Positions 13,354-18,461 of a stretch of 23,336 bases of DNA are shown here, piece after piece. The stretch is taken from IMG/VR virus record IMGVR_UViG_3300015242_000042, positions 1 through 23,336 of that record; one strand, 5' to 3'. This stretch comes from a virus. Every line of letters begins with the position of its first letter. Position 1 is the first letter of the stretch. A program made the position numbers and the translations under genes. The notes below the pieces were generated by a model. The model saw only the letters and a program-made list of their open reading frames with translations. It was not told where the DNA came from and did not search any database.

Positions 13354-13521
13354 ATGACTGAACGTAAGATGACAGTATACTATGAGTCAGTGGGTTCAGA
13401 AAAGGAAGATGAGCTATTTGAAGTCATTCATAAATTCCTTTGTGCTAATCCAGAAGACGAGTCTGTTGAGTGTCCACTCTATGCGGCTACTTGGCAAGAC
13501 GTAGTTGAGGAAGAAAGCTAG
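13354..13521 (+). CDS. Small acidic hypothetical protein
   Basis: A 55-residue ORF begins four bases after tRNA-Arg(TCT), MTERKMTVYYESVGSEKEDE, and ends DVVEEES. There is no room for a normal ribosome binding site outside the tRNA, so it may be translated as a leaderless message once the tRNA is cut off. Its 3' end overlaps the next promoter. Confidence 0.6.
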   Translation: MTERKMTVYYESVGSEKEDELFEVIHKFLCANPEDESVECPLYAATWQDVVEEES

Positions 13522-13533
13522 CAATGCTATTAT
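13505..13533 (+). promoter_or_regulatory. Promoter for the RNase AS-like gene
   Basis: TTGAGG (13505-13510), 17 nt, TATTAT (13528-13533), overlapping the end of the upstream gene. The mRNA would start near 13540, just before the palindrome at 13547. Confidence 0.65.
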
Positions 13534-13546
13534 GGGCTTATGAGAA

Positions 13547-13576
13547 GTCCATATATGGACCCTCTTCCAGGAGGGT
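13547..13576 (+). promoter_or_regulatory. Two competing leader hairpins, one covering the ribosome binding site
   Basis: A perfect 14-bp palindrome (13547-13560, GTCC-ATATAT-GGAC) is followed by ACCCTC (13559-13564)/GAGGGT (13571-13576). The second stem pairs the Shine-Dalgarno AGGAGGG (13569-13575). The two stems share bases 13559-13560 and cannot both form completely, so the leader could switch translation of the RNase gene. Confidence 0.5.
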
Positions 13577-13579
13577 GAA

Positions 13580-14107
13580 TTGCCTAGAATGAAATATTTT
13601 TTCGATACAGAATTCCACGAGGATGGCGTCACAATTGACCTCATCTCGATTGGAATCATTTGTGAAGATGGCAGAGAATACTACGCTGTTTCTGGTGAAG
13701 CAGATTATCGGCGGGTTCATGAAAACAGTTGGCTAATGAACAACGTCATGAGTTCTATTGATTACGTAGTAGAGAAGTCCAACGGTCATCCCTATGATAC
13801 AATTAGACCAGTTGGAAGATTCGTGAAGACACGTAACAGAATTAGGGATGACATTGTCAAGTTTGTTGGCAACGATAAGCCGGAATTCTGGGCATGGTAT
13901 GCAGATTATGACCATGTTGCTCTCTGTCAGCTCTTTGGTAAGATGATTGACCTTCCTCACAATTTCCCCATGTTCACAAAAGATTTGCGACAGCATTGGG
14001 AGTATTGTGGTTCACCGGAGTTGCCAAAGCAAGCAGAAGGTGAGCACAACGCTCTTGCGGATGCCAAGCACAATATGCTAATGTGGAAGCACATGGAAAG
14101 TTGTTGA
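13580..14107 (+). CDS. RNase AS-like 3'-5' exoribonuclease (DEDDh)
   Basis: The 175-residue protein matches the actinobacterial RNase AS (polyadenylate-specific exoribonuclease, Rv2179c-like) plan. KYFFDTEFHEDG holds the catalytic D and E, LISIGIICEDGREYYAVS is the family's signature strand, FWAWYADYDHVALCQLFG carries the third acid, and EHNALADAKHN the H and last D. It degrades RNA from 3' ends with preference for adenylate. The TTG at 13580 has AGGAGG at 13569-13574 at good spacing; the ATG at 13589 is a possible alternative. A 3' exoribonuclease in the same phage as Ro60 and Y-like RNAs is noteworthy. Confidence 0.85.
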   Translation: MPRMKYFFDTEFHEDGVTIDLISIGIICEDGREYYAVSGEADYRRVHENSWLMNNVMSSIDYVVEKSNGHPYDTIRPVGRFVKTRNRIRDDIVKFVGNDKPEFWAWYADYDHVALCQLFGKMIDLPHNFPMFTKDLRQHWEYCGSPELPKQAEGEHNALADAKHNMLMWKHMESC

Positions 14108-14111
14108 GTGT

Positions 14112-14270
14112 ATGGAAAAGCACATTTTCTCTGTCTTGCTTCAAGTAGAAGTTGAAGCTTACAGTGAGGAAGACGCAGAAGAGGCCATGAAAGATTGCTT
14201 CGGAGAAGGTAGCGTCTGTGGCCTTACTGTGGTAGACTATGAGGTGGTTGACCATGATAGACTTGGCTGA
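14112..14270 (+). CDS. Small acidic protein
   Basis: A 52-residue ORF (MEKHIFSVLLQVEVEAYSEE first, then DAEEAMKDCFGEG) follows the exoribonuclease after 4 nt. The pattern of a beta strand, an acidic helix and another strand resembles small phage ferredoxin-like proteins of unknown function. GTTGAGTG is the only ribosome binding-site candidate. It overlaps the next gene by 17 nt. Confidence 0.6.
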   Translation: MEKHIFSVLLQVEVEAYSEEDAEEAMKDCFGEGSVCGLTVVDYEVVDHDRLG

Positions 14271-14457
14271 GCTAGAAAAGGCCGGGGTTACGGTCAGACA
14301 GTATTGTGGACTTGATGCAGAAGAAGGTGTAGGCTGTTCAGAAGAAGCCGTAGGTGAGGTAATCGCACAGCTTGAAGATGACGTACAGATTCCTGTGCCA
14401 GTCTGTCAAGGACACCTAGACTTGATTCGGTCAGAGTTTAATATTGAAGACGTTTGA
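14254..14457 (+). CDS. Small acidic hypothetical protein
   Basis: The 67-residue product starts MIDLAELEKAGVTVRQYCG and ends FNIEDV. The ATG at 14254 was selected because GAGGTGG lies at 14241-14247; an upstream ATG (14239) would put the start before this site. Two cysteines, very acidic, no known domain. The stop lies in the -35 box of the tRNA-Ala promoter. Confidence 0.65.
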   Translation: MIDLAELEKAGVTVRQYCGLDAEEGVGCSEEAVGEVIAQLEDDVQIPVPVCQGHLDLIRSEFNIEDV

Positions 14458-14493
14458 CAAGTAGTACGAACTCTTGCTATGATAGAAGAGTTC
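14454..14493 (+). promoter_or_regulatory. tRNA-Ala promoter with inverted repeat around the -10 box
   Basis: TTGACA (14454-14459), 18 nt, TATGAT (14478-14483). GAACTCTT (14468-14475) and AAGAGTTC (14486-14493) are perfectly complementary and flank the -10 box, so a regulator or DNA hairpin could act there. The tRNA starts 3 nt later. Confidence 0.75.
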
Positions 14494-14495
14494 CT

Positions 14496-14568
14496 GGGGG
14501 TGTAGCTCCAATGGTAGAGCAGCAGCTTTGCAAGCTGACGGCTGTCGGTTCGAATCCGACCATCTCCA
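14496..14568 (+). tRNA. tRNA-Ala(TGC)
   Basis: Acceptor GGGGGTG/CATCTCC, D stem GCTC/GAGC, anticodon loop TTTGCAA in stem GCAGC/GCTGA, T arm GTCGG-TTCGAAT-CCGAC, discriminator A. The usual G3-U70 alanine pair is present. Confidence 0.95.
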
Positions 14569-14603
14569 CTGGTCATACTTGACCTACAAAGGGGGTGTAC
14601 AGT

Positions 14604-14663
14604 ATGCTGTACACACTACTAGTAATTCTGGTAATCATCGTTATTCTGATGCTTATCTTCTAA
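14604..14663 (+). CDS. 19-residue membrane microprotein
   Basis: The reading frame MLYTLLVILVIIVILMLIF is one hydrophobic membrane helix with nothing else. AAAGGGGGTG (14588-14597) is a good ribosome binding site. It lies after tRNA-Ala and before a second membrane microprotein, suggesting a pair that acts at the host membrane, but no function is known. Confidence 0.6.
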   Translation: MLYTLLVILVIIVILMLIF

Positions 14664-14673
14664 GGAGGTAATC

Positions 14674-14763
14674 ATGAGAGGCAATGAGGTAGTATGGACT
14701 ATCGCAGGTATTCTATTCATCATCTGTCAGGTAGTCTGGCTGATTGACAACGTCAATCTCTGA
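14674..14763 (+). CDS. 29-residue membrane microprotein
   Basis: MRGNEVVWTIAGILFIICQ begins a single membrane span that ends at VVWLIDNVNL, with a short charged N-terminus. A consensus ribosome binding site AAGGAGG (14662-14668) sits 5 nt before the ATG and overlaps the stop of the preceding microprotein, so the two are coupled. Confidence 0.7.
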   Translation: MRGNEVVWTIAGILFIICQVVWLIDNVNL

Positions 14764-14777
14764 TGATAAGCTAATGT

Positions 14778-14968
14778 AACGGGTCAACACTCACTGCTTG
14801 CAAAGTGCCCCCTAGGCCAAGTGCACATGGTCCTAGCCATACAAGTCCTGTATGCGGTTCCTGGAGAGGGATACAACTCATGGACAAGCTTGGCTGGAAC
14901 GATATGAACCCCATCATATCCTACGAAAGTAGCCCGAGGGTTAGGGACCAGCGCTTACGTGGATGAGG
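14778..14968 (+). ncRNA. Structured intergenic RNA, about 190 nt without a gene
   Basis: No convincing frame is present. Strong local stems include CTAGG/CCTAG, CATACA/TGTATG, GTTCC/GGAAC and a perfect GATATGA/TCATATC. GGGTC near the start can pair with GACC near the end, closing the region. It ends at the promoter of the HNH gene. The fold is inferred by eye only. Confidence 0.4.
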
Positions 14969-14997
14969 TTGCCTTCTCTTAAACTCTGTGGTAAGAT
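14969..14997 (+). promoter_or_regulatory. Promoter for the second leaderless HNH gene
   Basis: TTGCCT (14969-14974), 17 nt, TAAGAT (14992-14997). As at 6246, the ATG (15004) lies where transcription should begin. Confidence 0.75.
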
Positions 14998-15003
14998 TAA
15001 GAC

Positions 15004-15348
15004 ATGGAGGACGATAAGAAGGCAGCCAAGGCAGCCGCTCAAAAGCGGTGGTACGAGAAAAATAAAGCAAAACATGTTGCTAATGTTTCTATTAGAAAGA
15101 AAATTGTAGTTGAGAGAGTTAAAGTTTTCGTCAAGGAATTGAAGGAAAGCAGTCCATGTACAGATTGTGGGAATAAGTACCCTTCATACGTTATGGATTT
15201 TGACCATCTCGGAGACAAGGAATATCAGATTGCCAATATGGTTCAAAGTGGCTACGATATTCCATCAGTACAGAAAGAAATTGACAAGTGTGAGATTGTT
15301 TGCGCAAACTGTCATAGAATCCGTACACATAACCGTATGGTTCGGTAG
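15004..15348 (+). CDS. HNH endonuclease ending inside tRNA-Lys
   Basis: The 114-residue protein has a lysine/alanine-rich N-terminal helix and an HNH domain: CTDCG, YVMDFDHLG and CEIVCANCHRIRTH. The C-terminal part is almost the same motif string as in the HNH at 6281 (CANCHRIRT), but the N-terminal finger is absent. The gene has its own promoter, probably no leader, and its TAG stop (15346-15348) is bases 8-10 of tRNA-Lys. The exact repeat of this arrangement suggests that these nucleases settle against tRNA 5' ends. Confidence 0.9.
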   Translation: MEDDKKAAKAAAQKRWYEKNKAKHVANVSIRKKIVVERVKVFVKELKESSPCTDCGNKYPSYVMDFDHLGDKEYQIANMVQSGYDIPSVQKEIDKCEIVCANCHRIRTHNRMVR

Positions 15349-15411
15349 CTCAGTCTGGTCGAGCGGAGGGCTCTTAACCCTTGGACGTGGGTTCGAATCC
15401 CACCCGAATCA
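15339..15411 (+). tRNA. tRNA-Lys(CTT)
   Basis: Acceptor GGTTCGG/CCGAATC, D stem GCTC/GAGC, anticodon loop CTCTTAA in stem GAGGG/CCCTT, T arm GTGGG-TTCGAAT-CCCAC, discriminator A. Its first 10 bases are also the end of the HNH gene. Confidence 0.95.
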
Positions 15412-15432
15412 CGTTAATCAAATAATAAAAAC

Positions 15433-15466
15433 ACCCCGGTTACTCAGTGGCCGGGGTTTTACTTTT
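15433..15466 (+). terminator. Intrinsic terminator after tRNA-Lys
   Basis: ACCCCGG (15433-15439)/CCGGGGT (15451-15457), followed by TTTACTTTT: the most classical terminator of the window. It lies only 20 nt before the vWA gene, whose ribosome binding site follows at once. Confidence 0.85.
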
Positions 15467-15476
15467 AGGAGAAAAC

Positions 15477-16280
15477 ATGTTCGGTCGTCGCAAGGCTGCT
15501 TTTGTTCCCGACAACACCAAGCGAGTTCTCAAGACCGTTAAGGTCGTTAAGCGAGACCCTTCTACTGCTGCTGCACCTGTTGACCTTATCAAGAAGGTCG
15601 GTGTTTCGTTTGAGAAGAAGGTTGAGTCTGCTGTCAATCTGAACAAGAATGTCAGTGGTCCTTCTCGCGGGGTTGTGTGGAATGTAATTGGTCTGCTTGA
15701 CGAGTCCTACTCTATGGACCCTTTCTTCTATGATGGTACGGTCCAGGAGATTGTTGACCGTGTTCTCGCATGGTCTGCCTCGGTTGACGCTGATGGCCTG
15801 GTGCCGTTTGGCGGGTTTGCTAACAGTCACGTTTGGCACGGAGACGTTGACCTGACGAACGTTAATAACGTCGTTGCTACAAACGGCTGGTCCCCTTGGG
15901 GTGGAACCAACCTTGCTGACTCTCTCAAGGCCATCCTTGACATGGTTAAGGACATGGGAGATGCTTGGCAGGAGAACCCCATCCTTCTATTCATTGTGAC
16001 GGACGGAATGCCTCAGAACCAGGCCCTTGTTAAGCAGTACATTCAGGAGCTTTCTCAGTATCCTGTCTTTATCAAGATTCTGCGGGTTGGGAATGACTCT
16101 GGTGCCAAGGCTTTTGTTGAAGACCTTGACAACATGGTTGGTGGTCGTCTTGTGGATAACGTTGAGGCTCCGGATGATGGTCTCCGCAAGGGGATGTCTG
16201 ACGATAAGTTCAACGCTGCCATGATTAACGACATGGACAAGTACGTCAATGAGGCAACTGCGGCGGGTCTGCTTAGTTGA
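15477..16280 (+). CDS. von Willebrand A domain protein
   Basis: The 267-residue protein has a basic N-terminal segment of about 60 residues (MFGRRKAAFVPDN at its start) and then a complete vWA fold with MIDAS: D75-E-S77-Y-S79, T144 in GGTNLADSL, and D176 in VTDGMP. The domain type is close to TerF/TerY-like vWA proteins of stress and phage defence gene clusters, which bind protein partners through a metal ion. There are no membrane or secretion signals. The ATG at 15477 has TTAGGAG at 15465-15471. It is the second vWA protein here besides Ro60. Confidence 0.85.
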   Translation: MFGRRKAAFVPDNTKRVLKTVKVVKRDPSTAAAPVDLIKKVGVSFEKKVESAVNLNKNVSGPSRGVVWNVIGLLDESYSMDPFFYDGTVQEIVDRVLAWSASVDADGLVPFGGFANSHVWHGDVDLTNVNNVVATNGWSPWGGTNLADSLKAILDMVKDMGDAWQENPILLFIVTDGMPQNQALVKQYIQELSQYPVFIKILRVGNDSGAKAFVEDLDNMVGGRLVDNVEAPDDGLRKGMSDDKFNAAMINDMDKYVNEATAAGLLS

Positions 16281-16305
16281 CAAGCACCTTCGGGTGTTGT
16301 AAGAT
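16277..16305 (+). promoter_or_regulatory. Promoter of the Met tRNA pair, with spacer hairpin
   Basis: TTGACA (16277-16282), 17 nt, TAAGAT (16300-16305). AGCACC (16283-16288)/GGTGTT (16293-16298) with a TTCG tetraloop fills the spacer. The -35 box overlaps the stop of the vWA gene. A leader hairpin GCGAC-GCAA-GTCGC follows before the tRNA. Confidence 0.85.
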
Positions 16306-16333
16306 ATAAGAACAAGGCGACGCAAGTCGCTGT

Positions 16334-16404
16334 GGCCGTATTGTGAAATGGCATCACGCTTCCCTCATAAGGAATGATTCCTAGTTCGATTCTAGGTACG
16401 GCTA
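16334..16404 (+). tRNA. tRNA-Met(CAT), elongator-type (or Ile2)
   Basis: Acceptor GGCCGTA/TACGGCT, D stem GTGA/TCAC, anticodon loop CTCATAA, T arm CCTAG-TTCGATT-CTAGG, discriminator A. If C34 is converted to lysidine it would decode AUA as isoleucine; this cannot be told from sequence. Confidence 0.88.
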
Positions 16405-16405
16405 C

Positions 16406-16481
16406 TGCGCGGTAGTGGAGTTCGGTTCCACGTGGGGCTCATAACCCTAAGACACCGGTTCGAATCCGGTCTGCGCCACCA
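16406..16481 (+). tRNA. Initiator tRNA-fMet(CAT)
   Basis: It has the two initiator marks: an unpaired first acceptor position (T1 against C72 in TGCGCGG/CTGCGCC) and three G-C pairs at the base of the anticodon stem (TGGGG/CCCTA). The loop is CTCATAA. It is the only tRNA here that clearly has a CCA end encoded in the DNA. Confidence 0.88.
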
Positions 16482-16503
16482 CTTCTTCAAGAGAAAGGTA
16501 AGT

Positions 16504-16674
16504 ATGGCAACGCCATATAAGATTGCCTACTCCCACGAAGAGAAGGCAAAAATCGACAAAGAACTCAAGGGTATAATGAAGAGTTCTGGAACTGATAAAA
16601 CTCACAAAATTAAAGTAGAACATAAGTTTGTGAAACATAAGCCACAATGGGAGTTCTATGTTGTACCTAAGTGA
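16504..16674 (+). CDS. Small lysine-rich hypothetical protein
   Basis: The 56-residue protein begins MATPYKIAYSHEEKAKIDKE and ends WEFYVVPK, with a very basic middle (HKIKVEHKFVKHK). AGAAAGG (16491-16497) is the likely ribosome binding site. It is probably a small nucleic acid binding or host-takeover protein, but no family is visible. Confidence 0.65.
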   Translation: MATPYKIAYSHEEKAKIDKELKGIMKSSGTDKTHKIKVEHKFVKHKPQWEFYVVPK

Positions 16675-16687
16675 CACGTCTTAAAAA

Positions 16688-16711
16688 CCTTCTACCGTAA
16701 AAAGTAGAAGG
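16688..16711 (+). promoter_or_regulatory. Hairpin that holds part of a ribosome binding site
   Basis: CCTTCTAC (16688-16695) pairs with GTAGAAGG (16704-16711). The second strand contains most of the Shine-Dalgarno AAGGAGG (16708-16714) of the gene at 16724, so translation may be limited until the stem opens. It may also stabilise the 3' end of the upstream message. Confidence 0.55.
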
Positions 16712-16723
16712 AGGTGTTGAAAA

Positions 16724-16840
16724 ATGCCAGGACCAATGTCCCGCCCAGATGGGCACAAGGAGACTGTACAGGAGCGTATCGCTCGTGGTAGACTTCTGAT
16801 GAACGGAAAGACCCCGAAGACTGGAAAGTCTTCAAAGTGA
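16724..16840 (+). CDS. Small basic hypothetical protein
   Basis: A 38-residue ORF (MPGPMSRPDGHKETVQERIA, then ARGRLLMNGK) with a perfect ribosome binding site AAGGAGG. It ends in a TPKTGKSSK tail. The stop lies in a GTGAGC/GCTCAC hairpin that separates it from tRNA-Phe. No function known. Confidence 0.65.
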   Translation: MPGPMSRPDGHKETVQERIARGRLLMNGKTPKTGKSSK

Positions 16841-16854
16841 GCTTAGCTCACTCT

Positions 16855-16926
16855 GGCTCTCTAGCTGAGATGGATTAGCGCTAGTCTGAAGAACTTGAGA
16901 GGCCGGTTCGATACCGGCGGGAGCCA
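16855..16926 (+). tRNA. tRNA-Phe(GAA)
   Basis: Acceptor GGCTCTC/GGGAGCC, anticodon loop CTGAAGA in stem CTAGT/ACTTG (one T-T mismatch), T arm GCCGG-TTCGATA-CCGGC, discriminator A. Confidence 0.9.
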
Positions 16927-16927
16927 C

Positions 16928-17116
16928 ATGATTAGTCGAGAAGAAGCGATTGAAGCTGTCGAGTCTCTTGACGGACTTCAGCCATCGTGGTATCGTGAGA
17001 TTCTGGAAAACGGACCGCAAGGCGATGAAGAATACACCCTACGTGGTGACGACCTTGGTTCGGTAATCTACTCAATAAGTGTTCTTAAGGAATACTTCAA
17101 CATTAAGGAAGATTAA
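16928..17116 (+). CDS. Small acidic protein starting 1 nt after tRNA-Phe
   Basis: This 62-residue protein (MISREEAIEAVESLDGLQPS at its start) has no space for its own leader: one C separates the ATG from the tRNA discriminator base. GGGAG in the acceptor strand could serve as ribosome binding site before processing; after tRNA release the message is practically leaderless. The sequence is helical and acidic with no known domain. Its TAA overlaps the ATG of the next gene region. Confidence 0.65.
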   Translation: MISREEAIEAVESLDGLQPSWYREILENGPQGDEEYTLRGDDLGSVIYSISVLKEYFNIKED

Positions 17117-17281
17117 ATGGGATTTCTCGGATTTGGCGGGAATAGCAAGGATACGTCCTCAACTCAGGATGACTCTACAGATGAAGAGAAGGCGGAACAG
17201 GCATTGAAGTTCCACACTGCATCTGGTAGGTTTGGTCCTGTAGGGAAGCGAGACAAGACATGGAAGACATCCGACGAGTAA
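17117..17281 (+). CDS. Small glycine/serine-rich protein
   Basis: The 54-residue product begins MGFLGFGGNSKDTSSTQDDS, then has a charged helix and ends KRDKTWKTSDE. It is probably mostly unstructured. It starts directly after the stop of the gene before it and overlaps the next by 22 nt, so it is kept as part of a coupled run. Function unknown. Confidence 0.55.
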   Translation: MGFLGFGGNSKDTSSTQDDSTDEEKAEQALKFHTASGRFGPVGKRDKTWKTSDE

Positions 17282-17475
17282 GTGATGAAGACCTGAATCG
17301 TCCTGGTCCAGGTTCCTCAACTGATGAACGTGCTGCTGAAGAAATCGGAATTCCGATGGAACAGCTTATCGAGATGATGGATATCTGGATGAAGCACGCT
17401 GGAGAAAACGCACGGGAACGAATGAGGCGACGCAAGGAACGCCTTGCCAACAAGGACAGAACGGTGGTAGAGTAA
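17260..17475 (+). CDS. Small helical, charged protein
   Basis: A 71-residue protein starts MEDIRRVSDEDLNRPGPGSS and continues as one long helix with EQLIEMMDIWMKHAGENARE followed by RMRRRKERLANK. The methionine/isoleucine pattern suggests a dimerising helix with a basic end. GGGAAGCGAG lies upstream. No family recognised. Confidence 0.65.
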   Translation: MEDIRRVSDEDLNRPGPGSSTDERAAEEIGIPMEQLIEMMDIWMKHAGENARERMRRRKERLANKDRTVVE

Positions 17476-17478
17476 AGC

Positions 17479-17631
17479 ATGACACCGGAACAGTATGAGG
17501 CATTCAAGACTCGTGCAGAAAATGCGGGTATCCCGATGAACTTGCCTCAAGTTACTAAGGAACGCAAGGAAGAGATTCGAAGGTATTTTCGAGAGAATCC
17601 ACCAGTTGACTACTTCGCTTTGATGAAGTAA
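17479..17631 (+). CDS. Small hypothetical protein overlapping a promoter
   Basis: The 50-residue ORF (MTPEQYEAFKTRAENAGIPM at its start) is basic and helical. Its last codons contain the next promoter: TTGACT is inside VDY and the TAA stop is the first half of the -10 box TAAGAT. It is coupled to the gene before it by a 3-nt gap. Confidence 0.65.
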   Translation: MTPEQYEAFKTRAENAGIPMNLPQVTKERKEEIRRYFRENPPVDYFALMK

Positions 17632-17634
17632 GAT
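17606..17634 (+). promoter_or_regulatory. tRNA-Tyr promoter with spacer hairpin
   Basis: TTGACT (17606-17611), 17 nt, TAAGAT (17629-17634). ACTTC (17612-17616)... GAAGT surrounds the spacer. It is followed by a GCCC-GAAA-GGGC hairpin before the tRNA. Confidence 0.8.
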
Positions 17635-17658
17635 AGTAGTATAGCCCGAAAGGGCAAT

Positions 17659-17739
17659 GGATGAGTTGAGCAGGTGGTGCGCTCAGCAGGCTGTAACCCT
17701 GTAGCTTCGGCATTGAAGGTTCGATTCCTTTCTCATCCA
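17659..17739 (+). tRNA. tRNA-Tyr(GTA)
   Basis: Class II tRNA: acceptor GGATGAG/CTCATCC, anticodon loop CTGTAAC, a 12-nt variable arm, T arm GAAGG-TTCGATT-CCTTT, discriminator A. Confidence 0.9.
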
Positions 17740-17765
17740 CTGTGGCCATAGCATAAAAGTAATGT

Positions 17766-17811
17766 TCTAGTTTGTGACACTAGAGAAGAGGGGGCGGTAC
17801 CCTCTGGTCAC
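17766..17811 (+). ncRNA. Pseudoknot with inserted hairpin before tRNA-Cys
   Basis: TCTAGT (17766-17771)/ACTAGA (17779-17784), with loop bases GTGAC (17774-17778) pairing to GTCAC (17807-17811), and an inserted AGAGGG/CCCTCT hairpin. The plan equals those before tRNA-Pro and tRNA-Asn. Confidence 0.65.
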
Positions 17812-17815
17812 CCCA

Positions 17816-17886
17816 GTCCTTATGTGCGAGAGGCTAGCAAGCAGTCTGCAAAACTGTGCACGTCGGTTCGAATCCGACTAAGGGCT
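17816..17886 (+). tRNA. tRNA-Cys(GCA)
   Basis: Acceptor GTCCTTA/TAAGGGC, anticodon loop CTGCAAA in stem GCAGT/ACTGT, T arm GTCGG-TTCGAAT-CCGAC, discriminator T, the cysteine identity base. Confidence 0.93.
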
Positions 17887-17893
17887 CGTGAAT

Positions 17894-18058
17894 ATGAACG
17901 ATGTTTCAATTGGCATGAAGGTACGTATTACTAAGCCTGGTGAACATAAAGAAAAGACTGCTAAGGTTATCAAGGCTCCAACAAGTAGCGGATTGACACT
18001 TGAGCTGAGGAACGGAAGGCAGATTGAAATTCCAGTCAGATTCGTAGAATCTGCGTGA
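17894..18058 (+). CDS. Small KOW/SH3-like protein after tRNA-Cys
   Basis: The 54-residue protein (MNDVSIGMKVRITKPGEHKE, then TAKVIKAPTSSGLTLELRNG) has the strand and turn pattern of a KOW or SH3-like barrel, with the GxxVRI start and closing RFVESA. Such folds often contact RNA or ribosomal proteins. It starts 7 nt after the tRNA with no good ribosome binding site. Two similar small proteins (18749, 22271) also follow tRNAs directly. Confidence 0.65.
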   Translation: MNDVSIGMKVRITKPGEHKEKTAKVIKAPTSSGLTLELRNGRQIEIPVRFVESA

Positions 18059-18063
18059 ATTTC

Positions 18064-18278
18064 GGCGGGGTTTCCCCGCAAGCTATGTATCCCCCACCTG
18101 GATACAGAAGGTGAGCTGAGGGTTTTTCGAAACCGTAGGCTAAATGAATTAGATTCAACCTGTGTAAGTGGAGCGGGTCTGTCCTAGTAGGCAGATTTAT
18201 CCAAGGATATAGCCCGTAGAAGCCTTGGCACCAGAGACTACAACGTACTAGCGTTGCTGGTGGTTCCGGTGAAAGACC
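18064..18278 (+). ncRNA. Structured intergenic RNA, about 215 nt without a gene
   Basis: A GCGGGG/CCCCGC hairpin is followed by an H-type pseudoknot: GTATCC/GGATAC with CACCT in the loop pairing to AGGTG. Further on are GGTTT/AAACC, CCAAGG/CCTTGG (crossed by CGGGT/GCCCG) and a long rod, CACCAG/CTGGTG, around CAACG/CGTTG. No frame of interest is seen. It is probably processed from the tRNA-Cys transcript. Confidence 0.45.
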
Positions 18279-18307
18279 TTGTCAGTCTCAGCCGGTTTTG
18301 TTATAAT
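18279..18307 (+). promoter_or_regulatory. tRNA-Asn promoter
   Basis: TTGTCA (18279-18284), 17 nt, TATAAT (18302-18307). It starts inside the end of the structured RNA before it. Confidence 0.75.
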
Positions 18308-18344
18308 GAGGGTATCCTACCTATATTTAAAATGGGAATGTTTA

Positions 18345-18414
18345 GCGACTAATCTAAGTTAGGGGCAGAGGCCCAGACCTTAGAGAATGGCCAGAGGATT
18401 GTTACCTCCGTCGC
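18345..18414 (+). ncRNA. Leader of tRNA-Asn: closed pseudoknot
   Basis: GCGAC (18345-18349) and GTCGC (18410-18414) close the region. Inside, CTAA/TTAG with loop TCTAAG (18353-18358) pairing to CTTAGA (18379-18384), and an inserted GGGC/GCCC hairpin. A CATGG/CCATG hairpin follows before the tRNA. Confidence 0.6.
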
Positions 18415-18461
18415 AAAAATAACTCAACATGGTTCCCCATGAACATGTAAAACTGGGGCAT

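Noticed and set aside
14778-14968. Sixth Y-like RNA
   Set aside because: GGGTC and ATATCC are present, but the outer helix fails at the next pair and the CG of the 5' loop is missing.
18173-18264. Group I intron-like strings (GATATAGCCC, CAGAGACTAC)
   Set aside because: They come in the wrong order and the other conserved core parts are missing; no split gene is adjacent. A permuted group I intron for the tRNA halves at 8279 and 9272 was also rejected, as their flanks are far too short.
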